64,000 nucleotides of DNA, taken from NCBI RefSeq assembly GCF_017254835.1, contig NZ_JAFKCW010000006.1, positions 1 to 64,000 of the forward strand. The letters are read 5' to 3'. The DNA comes from Algoriphagus aestuariicola (GTDB taxonomy: Bacteria; Bacteroidota; Bacteroidia; Cytophagales; Cyclobacteriaceae). The notes under the pieces are model-generated. The model was not told the origin of the DNA. It did not search any database and was given only the letters and a program-made list of their open reading frames with translations. Position numbers and translations under genes: made by a program. Shown piece after piece: positions 16,357 through 25,616 of this stretch; position 1 is the stretch's first letter, and each line of letters opens with the position of its first letter.

Positions 16357-18270
16357 TTATTTTTTGTCCTCGCTCACTTCTTCGTAGTCTACGTCCGAGA
16401 CACCGTCTCCGCCCGCTGCGCTGCTTTCGCCCGCGTCCGGCCCAGGCTGAGATTCGGCACCTTGGGTCGCATTGTACATTTCCTGAGAAGACGCTTCCCA
16501 TGCTTTGTTCAGTGCGGCCATAGCAGCATCGATTCCCTCGATGTTTTTGGATCCGTGGGCAGACTTCAGCGTTTCCAAAGCAGAGCTGATACTTGCTTTG
16601 TTTCCGTCTGAGAGCTTGTCTCCGTATTCCTTCAGCTGCTTCTCTGTTTGGAAAATCAAACTGTCGGCTTGGTTCAGCTTTTCGATTTTTTCTTTCTCGG
16701 CTTTGTCGGAAGCGGCATTTGCTTCGGCTTCGCTTTTCATTCTCGCAATGTCATCCTGAGACAAGCCGGAGGAAGCTTCGATCTTGATCTTCTGCTCTTT
16801 GCCAGTTCCCTTGTCTTTGGCTGATACGTTCAAAATGCCATTGGCGTCGATGTCAAAGGTTACTTCGATCTGAGGAACGCCTCGTTGTGCCGGTGGAATG
16901 TCAGTCAATTGGAAGCGTCCGATAGAGCGGTTGTCTTTTGCCATCGGTCTCTCGCCTTGTAACACGTGGATATCAACGGCGGGCTGATTGTCAGCGGCAG
17001 TAGAGAACACTTCGGACTTTTTCGTCGGGATGGTCGTATTGGATTCGATCAATTTAGTGAAAACCCCGCCCATGGTCTCAATACCCAATGAAAGCGGTGT
17101 CACGTCCAAAAGAAGAACGTCTTTTACTTCGCCAGTCAAAACCCCACCTTGGATAGCAGCACCGATTGCCACCACTTCGTCAGGGTTTACTCCTTTAGAA
17201 GGTTTCTTCCCGAAGAACTTCTCTACTTCTTCCTGGATTTTAGGGATTCTGGTAGAGCCACCCACCAAGATTACCTCATCGATATCAGAAGCAGTCATGC
17301 CGGCGTCTTTTAGCGCCTTGACGCAAGGATCCATGGATCTCTTTACCAAAGATTCGGAAAGCTGCTCAAATTTGGCTCTGCTTAGGTTTCTTACCAAGTG
17401 CTTAGGGCCAGTCTGAGTTGCGGTGATGTAAGGCAAGTTGATCTCAGTAGAAGCGGAGCTAGAAAGCTCAATTTTAGCTTTTTCGGCAGCTTCCTTCAAT
17501 CTCTGTAAAGCCATCGGGTCTTTTCTCAGATCGATTTGCTCTTCAGCCTGGAATTCGGCAGCCAGCCAGTCGATGATCACCTGGTCAAAGTCATCACCAC
17601 CCAAGTGAACGTCGCCGTTAGTGGATTTTACCTCGAATACACCATCGCCCAACTCAAGGATAGAGATATCGAACGTACCACCGCCAAGATCATACACCGC
17701 GATCTTCATATCCTGGTTTTTCTTGTCCATACCATAGGCAAGTGCCGCGGCGGTAGGCTCGTTGATGATACGCTTCACTTCCAGGCCTGCGATCTGACCT
17801 GCTTCTTTGGTTGCTTGACGCTCGGCATCGTTAAAGTAAGCAGGAACGGTGATAACCGCTTCGGTGACGGTCTGTCCCAAGAAGTCCTCGGCAGTGCTCT
17901 TCATTTTCTGAAGAATCATGGCGGAAAGCTCCTGTGGAGTATAAGATCTATCGCCGATTTTGATGACTACGGTATCATTTGGCCCTTGCTCCACTTTGTA
18001 GGAAGCATGCTTTTTCTCTTCAGATACTTCGGAAAATTTCTTTCCCATGAATCTTTTTACAGAGGAAATCGTGTTGGCTGGGTTGGTGATAGCCTGGCGC
18101 TTAGCCGGATCACCTACTTTGCGCTCACCGTTTCCGTTGTCCAGAAAAGCCACGATAGATGGCGTGGTTCTCCTTCCCTCGCTGTTTTGGATGACTACAG
18201 GTTCGTTACCTTCCATTACGGCTACGCAGGAGTTGGTGGTACCCAAGTCAATGCCTATAATTTTTCCCAT
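16357..18270 (-). CDS. dnaK: Chaperone protein DnaK (Hsp70)
   Basis: A 637-residue Hsp70. It starts [21 protein letters not shown] and carries all ATPase signatures ([32 protein letters not shown]), the substrate domain with [17 protein letters not shown], and the lid. The C-terminus is a G/A/S-rich linker ending in an acidic [12 protein letters not shown] close to the canonical EEVD-like bacterial end. It folds and protects cytoplasmic proteins with DnaJ and GrpE, neither of which is adjacent. No CIRCE element was recognised upstream. Confidence 0.98.
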   Translation of the reverse strand: MGKIIGIDLGTTNSCVAVMEGNEPVVIQNSEGRRTTPSIVAFLDNGNGERKVGDPAKRQAITNPANTISSVKRFMGKKFSEVSEEKKHASYKVEQGPNDTVVIKIGDRSYTPQELSAMILQKMKSTAEDFLGQTVTEAVITVPAYFNDAERQATKEAGQIAGLEVKRIINEPTAAALAYGMDKKNQDMKIAVYDLGGGTFDISILELGDGVFEVKSTNGDVHLGGDDFDQVIIDWLAAEFQAEEQIDLRKDPMALQRLKEAAEKAKIELSSSASTEINLPYITATQTGPKHLVRNLSRAKFEQLSESLVKRSMDPCVKALKDAGMTASDIDEVILVGGSTRIPKIQEEVEKFFGKKPSKGVNPDEVVAIGAAIQGGVLTGEVKDVLLLDVTPLSLGIETMGGVFTKLIESNTTIPTKKSEVFSTAADNQPAVDIHVLQGERPMAKDNRSIGRFQLTDIPPAQRGVPQIEVTFDIDANGILNVSAKDKGTGKEQKIKIEASSGLSQDDIARMKSEAEANAASDKAEKEKIEKLNQADSLIFQTEKQLKEYGDKLSDGNKASISSALETLKSAHGSKNIEGIDAAMAALNKAWEASSQEMYNATQGAESQPGPDAGESSAAGGDGVSDVDYEEVSEDKK

Positions 18271-18664
18271 GATTATATAGATTTAGATAGTTGCGTTAAT
18301 TGTACACTCCCGATTCTTCAAGTGCTGTGCCATTGGGGAAATATCTCCTTTTGGTGTCAGTTTGTCAGATTCACTGCCAGATGCCAGCTTGCTGGAAAAA
18401 CCATTTGTCACCAAAGTGGAAAATTGGGCTGTCGATTATGGCAGGTTTTCCAAAAAGTGGAAAATCCGTGCAACCCTGTTCGGGCAAAGTGCATCTAAAG
18501 GGGAATGGGACTTTTTTCCTCCACGAGAAACCGAGACCGGGCCAAATGGTTTTTAGTCGTTTTGTTGGGCATGACGTTGATACACGCTACCCAGCATTTT
18601 GAGCTGTTTCCATCCCTTTGGCATTTTCTGAAATCCATGACAATGGGGAGGTTTTTGTTTTTGG
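18271..18664. other. Intergenic region between divergent dnaK and MOSC genes; no gene seen
   Basis: About 390 bases without a supported coding frame. It should contain the dnaK promoter. I looked for a CIRCE-type inverted repeat (TTAGCACTC / GAGTGCTAA) and saw none. Confidence 0.5.
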
Positions 18665-18697
18665 TTTGAATGGACTGAATGCTTTATCCTATTTTTA
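18665..18697 (+). promoter_or_regulatory. Candidate promoter for the MOSC gene
   Basis: TTTG at 18665-18668, a 21-base spacer, and TATTTTTA at 18690-18697 resemble the Bacteroidota promoter with one mismatch. The -7 box ends only 4 bases before the ATG at 18702, so transcription would begin at or inside the annotated start. Confidence 0.35.
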
Positions 18698-18701
18698 GGA
18701 C

Positions 18702-19508
18702 ATGGAAAAAACAATGACCGTTCAGGATATTTTTGTCTATCCTATCAAATCACTTGGGGGGATCCGGCTGTCCGAGGCCTTAGTAGAGGAGAGAGGTTTC
18801 AGATATGACCGACGATGGATGCTTGTCGATCAAGAAGGTGTATTCGTTTCCCAGCGTAAATACCCCCAGCTAGCATTGTTGGCTGTCAGCCTGGAGGATG
18901 GCGGCTTGGTCGTTTCTCATAGCCAGCAACAAAGCGTGCAAGTCCAAATCCCCTTTGATTTGGCCACTGGGCCTGAAATCACGGTGACGATTTGGGATGA
19001 TCAGGTCACGGCGAAGATCGTCCATCCAGATTTGAATAGTTGGTTTTCTGATTTTCTGGGGTTTTCCGTTTGTCTTGTGGTGATGTTAGAATCCAGCCAC
19101 AGAAAGGTGGATCCCAGGTATGCCATACATGCTGAATCTGTCAGTTTCGCAGATGGCATGCCTTACTTGTTGATCGGACAAGAGTCATTGAATGATCTCA
19201 ATTCCAGATTGGTTGACCCCATCCCCATGGATCGCTTTCGGCCAAATATTGTCTTTGCCGGTGGAAGCGCCTATTTGGAAGATAAACTGCGAAAAATCAA
19301 AATCGGCGAATTGGAATTTGAAATTGTGAAACCCTGCGCGCGCTGTGTCATGACCACGGTCGATCAATCGACAGGGACCAAGGGCAAAGAGCCTCTTAAG
19401 ACACTTTCCACCTACCGCACTATTAATGGAAAAGTGTACTTCGGCCAAAACGTAATCGCATTGCAATCAGGGACGATCAAAGTTGGGGATGTGCTTCAGG
19501 AAGTCTAG
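18702..19508 (+). CDS. MOSC domain protein with N-terminal beta barrel
   Basis: A 268-residue protein. The MOSC N-terminal domain spans about 5-120 (VQDIFVYPIKSLGG, the GFRYDRRWMLVD segment). The MOSC domain follows with the conserved cysteine in VKPCARCVMTTVDQSTG (about 215-231) and EPLKTLSTYR. These domains handle sulfur or molybdenum cofactor chemistry, as in mARC-type reductases and YcbX, but the substrate is unknown. An in-frame ATG at codon 5 (18714) may be the true start given the promoter position. Confidence 0.88.
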   Translation: MEKTMTVQDIFVYPIKSLGGIRLSEALVEERGFRYDRRWMLVDQEGVFVSQRKYPQLALLAVSLEDGGLVVSHSQQQSVQVQIPFDLATGPEITVTIWDDQVTAKIVHPDLNSWFSDFLGFSVCLVVMLESSHRKVDPRYAIHAESVSFADGMPYLLIGQESLNDLNSRLVDPIPMDRFRPNIVFAGGSAYLEDKLRKIKIGELEFEIVKPCARCVMTTVDQSTGTKGKEPLKTLSTYRTINGKVYFGQNVIALQSGTIKVGDVLQEV

Positions 19509-19536
19509 GACCGTTGTTTTCCACTCTTGCAAGGAA

Positions 19537-20562
19537 TCACCTAAATTCCTTAACGGTCTGGATGAATACCTTCACCATTTCAGGATCGATGTCGGGATAG
19601 ACGCCGTGGCCCAGGTTGGCGATGTGTCGTGATCCCCTAAACTGTTCCATCATCTCTATTGTAGCTGCCCTGACCTGATCTGGATTTCCGTAGAGCGCGG
19701 CTGGATCGAGGTTCCCCTGAAGGGTTTTGTCGGGCCCGATCAATTTTCTGGATTCCGAAATGCCCATATTCCAGTCCAGCCCGATGGTATCACAGTTGAG
19801 TCTGCCCATCTCTTCTCGGGCGAAAAAAGCCCCCTTGGCAAAGACGGTCATGGGCACTTCGTTGATGGCGTCGCAGATTTGGGAAATATATTTCAGAGAA
19901 AACTCTTCGTACTGTTTTGGTCCCAAGATCCCCGCCCAGCTGTCGAAAATCTGTACTAGGTTGGCTCCGGCACGGATCTGAGCCTTAAGGTAGTTGATCG
20001 TAGAATCTGTGATGAGCTGTAGGAGTTTGTGCGAAAACACCGGATCCCGATAGAGCTTTTCACGGGACTTGGAAAAAGTCTTGCTGCCGCTGCCCTCCAC
20101 CATGTAGGCGAATATGGTCCATGGCGCACCGGCAAATCCGATCAGGGGAACGCGCCCGTTTAGCGCTCTTTTGGTAATATGGATCGCGTCAATGACATAC
20201 CGGAGATCATTTTCTCCGTCTGCTACACGCAGTTTTTTCAGATCAGACTCGCTGCGGACGGTCTCGGGGAACCAAGGGCCGCGTTTTTCCACCATTTCAT
20301 AGGGAAGCCCCATGGCCTCTGGGATCACCAGAATGTCCGAAAAAATAATCGCAGCATCTACACCCAAAAGGTCAACTGGTTGGATCGTGACTTCCGAAGC
20401 CAGTTCTGGAGTCTGTGCCAGCTCGATGAACCCACTGACAGACTCACGCACCGCGCGGTATTCCGGGAGTATCCGTCCCGCCTGCCTCATGAGCCAAACG
20501 GGAGTTCTTTCTGTCTTTTCACCTCGGGCTGCTCGCAGCAGCAGATCATTTTTGAGTTGCAT
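19537..20562 (-). CDS. hemE: Uroporphyrinogen decarboxylase
   Basis: A 341-residue enzyme decarboxylating uroporphyrinogen III to coproporphyrinogen III. Family motifs are near the N-terminus, [19 protein letters not shown] (about 22-40), and [16 protein letters not shown] with the catalytic aspartate, followed by [16 protein letters not shown]. Length is normal. It stands alone between the MOSC gene (convergent) and the terminator of the collagen-like gene. Confidence 0.97.
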   Translation of the reverse strand: MQLKNDLLLRAARGEKTERTPVWLMRQAGRILPEYRAVRESVSGFIELAQTPELASEVTIQPVDLLGVDAAIIFSDILVIPEAMGLPYEMVEKRGPWFPETVRSESDLKKLRVADGENDLRYVIDAIHITKRALNGRVPLIGFAGAPWTIFAYMVEGSGSKTFSKSREKLYRDPVFSHKLLQLITDSTINYLKAQIRAGANLVQIFDSWAGILGPKQYEEFSLKYISQICDAINEVPMTVFAKGAFFAREEMGRLNCDTIGLDWNMGISESRKLIGPDKTLQGNLDPAALYGNPDQVRAATIEMMEQFRGSRHIANLGHGVYPDIDPEMVKVFIQTVKEFR

Positions 20563-20618
20563 GCCGCAAAGATAAGCGCCAAATTATTTTTGGCAGAATC
20601 GCCGAATGAATAAAAAAG

Positions 20619-20642
20619 CGAGGCCCGGAATTCCGGGCCTCG
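20619..20642. terminator. Perfect palindromic terminator
   Basis: A 24-base perfect palindrome (CGAGGCCCGGAA and its complement), preceded on the plus strand by an A tract that becomes a T tract on the minus strand. It ends the collagen-like gene, and separates it from hemE. Confidence 0.85.
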
Positions 20643-20664
20643 AAAGTGGTAATAATTGGTTTAA

Positions 20665-21210
20665 TCAGTTATTGGCTTGAAGCTTTTGGAAGTCGCTTTC
20701 CTCTATTCCGAGCATCGCAGTGACCGCCTCATAGTTTGAATAGTCGATTCTTCCCTCAGGAAAATCCGATGGAAGTACGATTACTCGGAAAATCTGATCG
20801 GTTGTCCATTGGGCGGGTAAGATGGTTGGATCTATCGCGCCATCCAAGAATATGGAGAAGTCTTCGATCGTGTAGTCAAAATTGTACATCAGGACACCTT
20901 CGCTGAAAAAGTAGGTTTGTGGTAGCAGCCTCCACACGTCCCGTCCGTTGTCCACGGCAGAAAGTCTGTAAATCAAGACGGCATCGCTTTCAATCAATGC
21001 TTCAGGAAACTCAAACAATCCGGAATATTGGCCTTCTTCCGTGAAATCGAGATCGACCTCGTAAGTCGTGCCTACGATGTTTACTCCCGGGGTGCCGGGA
21101 GCCCCCTGTACCCCTTGTTCTCCTTGAGGTCCCATCGGGCCTTCTGGTCCTTCGCAAGCTTGAAAGGCCACCAAGCCGATCAACGCAAAAATTGTCAGTA
21201 TTTTATTCAT
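20665..21210 (-). CDS. Collagen-like lipoprotein
   Basis: A 181-residue protein with an N-terminal hydrophobic signal and C19 as the likely lipid-modified cysteine (VAFQAC-E-G). Directly after the cysteine come eight Gly-X-Y triplets (GPEGPMGPQGEQGVQGAP and on), then a globular domain of about 130 residues of unknown fold. The short triplet run probably makes a trimeric stalk holding the domain at the cell surface. Similar small collagen-like lipoproteins are frequent in Bacteroidota; no function is known to me. Confidence 0.85.
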   Translation of the reverse strand: MNKILTIFALIGLVAFQACEGPEGPMGPQGEQGVQGAPGTPGVNIVGTTYEVDLDFTEEGQYSGLFEFPEALIESDAVLIYRLSAVDNGRDVWRLLPQTYFFSEGVLMYNFDYTIEDFSIFLDGAIDPTILPAQWTTDQIFRVIVLPSDFPEGRIDYSNYEAVTAMLGIEESDFQKLQANN

Positions 21211-21281
21211 ATAGTTTGAGTTAGCGTTTCAACTTTCACGGCAGGGATCATGCCAAGGTTGGTAAAAACCCAAAACTTTTC

Positions 21282-21794
21282 TCACTTGACTGGCGCGATC
21301 ACCTGAATCTCCGAATCACTGACTATTCGGTCGATGAAAACTCCGCTCAGGACAAGGTTGTTTTCTTTTGCATAGGCGTCGATTTTTTCCTTGACGGTTT
21401 CAGGTCCAGGCATGACCCATTTGCTTCCTGTAACGGTTGCCCGGATGAATTTTTGTTCAGAAAAAGTCATCGATTCCAAGTCCGATGGGGCAAATGGGAG
21501 ATCCAAACCCACGAAAACTTCCATGGTGTCGAGTTTGCCGGCAGGCTCCACCAGATAGATGGTATGCATCTTTTTTCCTGGATGAAGCGCCAATAGACTT
21601 TCTATGGATTGAAATGTCTCGGACAGTCGTTTGTCTTGGGGTGTGCCTCGAAAGGTCTTTCCCGCCAGAGCCGACGGAGCACTGCTGATCAATTCCACCC
21701 GTATAGGCTTGCTCCCACCCAAGTGTATGAATAGGCCGTAAGCGAGGGCGATGACAGCCAAAAGAACCAGTAGCGCGATTCCGACCTTTTTCAT
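21282..21794 (-). CDS. Membrane-anchored GyrI-like domain protein
   Basis: A 170-residue protein with one N-terminal membrane helix (about 5-26), then a domain of about 130 residues that resembles the GyrI/AraC effector-binding fold (KKMHTIYLVEPAGKLDTMEVFVGLDL, a later TVTGSKWVMPGPETVKEKIDAYAKENN). Such domains bind small amphipathic molecules. It lies 3 bases downstream of the outer-membrane protein gene and is co-transcribed with it. Assignment to the fold is by pattern only. Confidence 0.6.
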   Translation of the reverse strand: MKKVGIALLVLLAVIALAYGLFIHLGGSKPIRVELISSAPSALAGKTFRGTPQDKRLSETFQSIESLLALHPGKKMHTIYLVEPAGKLDTMEVFVGLDLPFAPSDLESMTFSEQKFIRATVTGSKWVMPGPETVKEKIDAYAKENNLVLSGVFIDRIVSDSEIQVIAPVK

Positions 21795-21797
21795 CTG

Positions 21798-22385
21798 CTA
21801 AAAGAGATAGCGAACTCCTATGCCGCCTTGGCCCTTGACGTTGACTCGATCGATCAGCTCCAAAAACAGTCCAACCTCCGCAAACACGCTGATTGGGGTT
21901 TCGTCGAAGTAATACTCTGCTCCAGCAAAAGCCTCCGGCCCGAAGTCAAAGTTAGTCCGGTCTTCCCGCATCAATGGCTGGGTCGCAGAGCTTGACGTAT
22001 TTTGATAGTAGCTGTAATCCACCTGGGTGGTACGAATCTGAATGCCAGCGCCGCCGTAGCCGAGGAGGTACCCCTGGGTGATGTCAAAAACGTCAGTGAT
22101 GTCTTCGTTCAGCGCAACCCTAAAATTGAGGGACACGCCTTTGCTGGCAGAGTGGCTTTGGTAAAATGCATTGGAAGCGGGAGGATTGTTCTCGAAATCC
22201 TTTCGATAGTAGTCCGAACCATTTACCCCTGCGGCGCCAAGCATGACTTCGTAGGAAAGATAATCCTCTATGAAATCTTTGTAGGTAAGGGAGATCGGCT
22301 CGCCAATTCTGACGCCGATGCCTCTTTCTTGGGCAATGCCGAAAAATGGCAAGAGAGTGAAAAGCAATAAAACGCGGTATTTCAA
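21798..22385 (-). CDS. Outer-membrane beta-barrel protein
   Basis: A 195-residue protein with a signal peptide (about 1-18, ending GIAQ), followed by alternating strands with glycine and aromatic residues (GVRIGEPISLTYKDFIEDYL, EYYFDETPISVFAEVGLFLEL) and a closing GGIGVRYLF, whose terminal F is the usual barrel sorting signal. Length fits an eight-stranded barrel. Function unknown; it shares a short operon with the GyrI-like gene. Confidence 0.75.
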   Translation of the reverse strand: MKYRVLLLFTLLPFFGIAQERGIGVRIGEPISLTYKDFIEDYLSYEVMLGAAGVNGSDYYRKDFENNPPASNAFYQSHSASKGVSLNFRVALNEDITDVFDITQGYLLGYGGAGIQIRTTQVDYSYYQNTSSSATQPLMREDRTNFDFGPEAFAGAEYYFDETPISVFAEVGLFLELIDRVNVKGQGGIGVRYLF

Positions 22386-22420
22386 AACTATTGGAGTTGG
22401 TTGAAAATTAATTTGATGGC

Positions 22421-24193
22421 TTAGATCGCCATCATTTTGAGTTGCATTTGATGGAGCTGGGTGTAGTAGCCGCCCAGCTCGAGAAGTGAGTCATGCGTGC
22501 CGGTTTCCACGATTTCACCTTTGTGCAGCACGATGATTTTGTCTGCTTTCTGAATGGTGGACAGCCGGTGGGCGATGACGATGGAGGTTCGACCCTTCAT
22601 CATCTTTTCGATCGACTCCTGAATCAGCTCTTCGGTTTCCGAGTCCACGGATGAAGTGGCTTCATCGAGGATCAGAATTTCGGGGTTGTACACCATCGCC
22701 CTGACGAAGGAAATCAGTTGTCGCTGGCCGACAGAGAGTGTAGCCCCGCGTTCCATCACGTTGTAATCCAGCCCTCCGGGCAGACGTTCGATAAACTTTC
22801 TCGCCCCGACATTTTCCGCAGCTTCTAGCACCTGCTCCTTAGAGATGGACGGATTTCCGAGCGTTATATTGTGGTAGATGCTGTTGGAAAAAAGGAAAAC
22901 ATCCTGGAGCACGACACCGATATGCTTGCGCAATGTCCCGAGCTCAAATTCCCTGATGTCAGTGCCGTCGATCATGATCTGTCCTTTGTTGATTTCGTAA
23001 AATCTGGAAATCAGGTTGATAATGGACGATTTTCCTGCGCCGGTGGCACCCACCAAGGCGACGGTTTGGCCGGCTTCGACTTCGAAATTGATGTTTTTCA
23101 ATACATAGTCCTCATTGACGTAGGCAAACCAGACCTGTTCGAGTTTTAGGTTTCCCTTGATTTTTTCCGGCTTGTGGCTGCCTTCATTCGCGATATGCTC
23201 GGTGCTAGCCAAAAGCTTGAAAATCCGGGAGGAGCTCACCACACCCATTTGGAGCGTATTGAATCGGTCAGCGATCATGCGGATGGGCCTGAAAAACAGC
23301 TGCAGATACATGATAAAGGAAATCAAGACGCCTATTTGCAAATCCAAACCCAACACGCCGACCGCGCCGTACCATACCACCAACCCGATACCTATGGCCT
23401 GGATGATCTCTGCTACCGGAAAATAAACCGAATAGTAAAGGACAGACCGAATGTGGGCTGATCGGTGCTCGCGGTTGATTTCTTTGAATTTTTCGAACTC
23501 GCGCTTTTCCCGATTGAATATCTGGACTATGTTCATGCCAGTGATGTGCTCTTGCAGAAAGGAGTTCAGATTTGATACTGCATTTCTGACGTCATTGAAC
23601 GTAACCTTGATTTTTTCCTTGAATACATAAGTGGAAATAATCAAGAGTGGTAGTGTGCTCAAGCTGACGAGTGTCAGCTTCCAGTCAATGTAAAACATCA
23701 CCCCGAGGATGGTGATAATCTGCAGCAAGTCGCCAATGATAGCCGCCAAGCCTTCGCTAAATACATCGGCAAGGGTCTCGATGTCCGAGACGTTTCTGGT
23801 GACCAGCCTTCCGATGGGTGTATTGTCAAAAAACTTCAGGCGAAGCTTCAACAGATGCTGGTAGAGCCGAGTGCGGATATCTTTGATGATTACTTGGCCG
23901 ATCCATCCCGAGTAGTAGGTGTGAGCCCACTGCACGATGGCTTGGAGTACCATCAATCCGATCAGGATATAGATGATCCTGATCAGTCCAGGGGTATCGC
24001 CCAAAGCAACATAGTCGTCAATCGCGATCTGAATGAAATAGGGTCGGGTAGGGGCCAAAATCGCCATGGCGACTGTAAGAAATACCAGAAAGTAAAACTG
24101 CTTTTGATAGGGCTTCACAAAGGAGTAAAGCTGCCGCAGTACTTTCATGTCGACGATTTCGCCAGACGATTCTTTTTCTTTTTCTAAGCTCAA
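22421..24193 (-). CDS. ABC exporter, fused permease and ATPase (MsbA-like)
   Basis: A 590-residue half-transporter. Six membrane helices occupy about residues 25-320. The nucleotide-binding domain follows with Walker A GATGAGKSSIIN, signature LSVGQRQLISF, Walker B EILILDEATSSVDSETE and the H-loop AHRLSTI. This is a homodimeric type IV exporter of the MsbA/multidrug group; lipid or drug export is likely, substrate unknown. It overlaps nothing but starts 7 bases after truA, so the two share a transcript. Confidence 0.93.
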   Translation of the reverse strand: MSLEKEKESSGEIVDMKVLRQLYSFVKPYQKQFYFLVFLTVAMAILAPTRPYFIQIAIDDYVALGDTPGLIRIIYILIGLMVLQAIVQWAHTYYSGWIGQVIIKDIRTRLYQHLLKLRLKFFDNTPIGRLVTRNVSDIETLADVFSEGLAAIIGDLLQIITILGVMFYIDWKLTLVSLSTLPLLIISTYVFKEKIKVTFNDVRNAVSNLNSFLQEHITGMNIVQIFNREKREFEKFKEINREHRSAHIRSVLYYSVYFPVAEIIQAIGIGLVVWYGAVGVLGLDLQIGVLISFIMYLQLFFRPIRMIADRFNTLQMGVVSSSRIFKLLASTEHIANEGSHKPEKIKGNLKLEQVWFAYVNEDYVLKNINFEVEAGQTVALVGATGAGKSSIINLISRFYEINKGQIMIDGTDIREFELGTLRKHIGVVLQDVFLFSNSIYHNITLGNPSISKEQVLEAAENVGARKFIERLPGGLDYNVMERGATLSVGQRQLISFVRAMVYNPEILILDEATSSVDSETEELIQESIEKMMKGRTSIVIAHRLSTIQKADKIIVLHKGEIVETGTHDSLLELGGYYTQLHQMQLKMMAI

Positions 24194-24199
24194 GGCGGG

Positions 24200-24958
24200 T
24201 TAGTCTAGGTATATTTCTTTTCGATATTCGATTTTGTTGAGGAAAAGTCCCTTGGCTGGTGCGGCTTTTCCGGCGTTGGCGCGGTTGCGGGAAAGGATGA
24301 CTTCGTCCATCTCCTCGGGTTTCCTAAATCCCCTTCCTACTTCCATGAGCGTTCCTACGATTGTCCTTACCATGCCACGCAAAAACCGGTTTGCGGTTAT
24401 ATGAAATAGCAATTCGCCCTCCTTTTGTTCCCAATGGGCAGACATAATATCGCAGCGGAAGTGCGTGACGTCCGTGTGGACCTTGCTGAAGCATTCGAAA
24501 TCCTCGTGTCTGAGAAGGGCTTCTGCCGCAAGGTTCATTTTTTCAACGTCAGGATTGTAGAAACAATGCCAAGCCAACTGATCTAGAAACGGGTTTTTCC
24601 GGAAAATGATGCGATAGACATAGGATCTGCGCACTGCGTCAAAGCGGGCATGGGCATCGTCCCTGACCTGCCGGATCGAATGGACGGCGATTTCTTTGGG
24701 GAGGATGGCATTGATGCCACTGAGGAAATTTTCCCCGAGCGGTAAGCCGGAGTGGTCAAAATGGCAAACCTGCATGTTGGCATGTACGCCCTTGTCGGTT
24801 CTTCCACTTCCCAAAATCGGAGTTGGTTTTCTCAAATAGGTTGCCAGCGCGTTTTCCAGACACTCTTGCACGGTCATGACGTTTTCTTGCGTCTGCCAAC
24901 CGTGAAATGGGGTGCCTTTGTAACTTAATTCCAGAAAATACCTCTTGGTTTCGTCCAT
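24200..24958 (-). CDS. truA: tRNA pseudouridine(38-40) synthase
   Basis: A 252-residue enzyme modifying uridines 38-40 in the tRNA anticodon arm. The start at 24958 gives MDETKRYFLELSYKGTPFHG, matching the family; a 29-codon upstream extension is not conserved. The catalytic aspartate lies in GSGRTDKGVHA, and the closing part has FLRGMVRTIVGTLMEVGRG. Length is normal. It begins the truA-ABC exporter unit and is divergent from the DUF4293 gene. Confidence 0.95.
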   Translation of the reverse strand: MDETKRYFLELSYKGTPFHGWQTQENVMTVQECLENALATYLRKPTPILGSGRTDKGVHANMQVCHFDHSGLPLGENFLSGINAILPKEIAVHSIRQVRDDAHARFDAVRRSYVYRIIFRKNPFLDQLAWHCFYNPDVEKMNLAAEALLRHEDFECFSKVHTDVTHFRCDIMSAHWEQKEGELLFHITANRFLRGMVRTIVGTLMEVGRGFRKPEEMDEVILSRNRANAGKAAPAKGLFLNKIEYRKEIYLD

Positions 24959-25057
24959 ACGGTTGCAAAGATACAATTCCCCATCAATTCCCCTTGGAGT
25001 AAGTGATGCTTGGTATTGACTGGATTTGGGCTTTTCTTTGCACAAAAAAAGAAACTA

Positions 25058-25528
25058 ATGATTCAGCGAATTCAAACCATCTTTTTGTTCCTGGTAGTGG
25101 TCTGCATGGGGATTACCATCGGCACTGAGCTGTGGGAGCAGGCAGTCAACGGCCAAAGCTGGAAGCTCAGCGCTTTTGCCGTCGAAAATCTCAGTGCGGA
25201 CGGAGAGGTGGTCAGCTCTTCTTCTAAATGGTACATCGGAGCGTTGGCGGCTTTCGTAGGGCTTTTGGCCCTGATTTCGATCTTTCAATACAAGAGCAGA
25301 GGTCGACAGATGATGCTGAATATGATCAACAGCCTGCTCATGGTCGGCTTGGTGGCATCTGTTTTTCTCACGACCAATGGACTAAACTCCGAATTGGGAA
25401 TGGAAGTGGCAGGAAGCTATAAAGTAGGTTTTTGGGTAATATTGGCGGCTATGGTCTGCAACATGCTGGCCAACCGGTTTATCCGAAAAGACGAAGCGCT
25501 CGTCCGTTCTGTGGATCGAATCAGGTAA
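25058..25528 (+). CDS. DUF4293 family membrane protein
   Basis: A 156-residue protein starting MIQRIQTIFLFLVVVCMG, the signature of DUF4293, a Bacteroidota membrane family of unknown function. Four helices are visible at about 5-24, 58-78, 84-108 and 119-140, with a short basic tail. It is divergent from truA, a common linkage in this phylum. A frame extending 16 codons upstream is not conserved. No function is known. Confidence 0.88.
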   Translation: MIQRIQTIFLFLVVVCMGITIGTELWEQAVNGQSWKLSAFAVENLSADGEVVSSSSKWYIGALAAFVGLLALISIFQYKSRGRQMMLNMINSLLMVGLVASVFLTTNGLNSELGMEVAGSYKVGFWVILAAMVCNMLANRFIRKDEALVRSVDRIR

Positions 25529-25583
25529 TGATGCTAGATATTAGATACTAGAATCAAGATGCCTAAATCTGGGCTTCCTGACG

Positions 25584-25613
25584 AAAAATGCCGGCTCTTC
25601 GCTGGCATTTTTG
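25584..25613. terminator. Bidirectional terminator
   Basis: AAAAATGCC pairs with GGCATTTTT around GGCTCTTCGCT, with T runs on both strands. It lies between the convergent DUF4293 and outer-membrane protein genes. Confidence 0.8.
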
Positions 25614-25616
25614 TTT

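Noticed and set aside
17536-18498. Plus-strand open frame of 320 codons opposite and beyond dnaK
   Set aside because: Antisense to conserved dnaK codons; no family, no start context.
18271-18664. CIRCE heat-shock operator upstream of dnaK
   Set aside because: I searched by eye for TTAGCACTC with a nine-base spacer and GAGTGCTAA; neither arm was found.
24959-25045. Twenty-nine-codon N-terminal extension of truA
   Set aside because: The extension is not family-like and would overlap the promoter region of the divergent DUF4293 gene.
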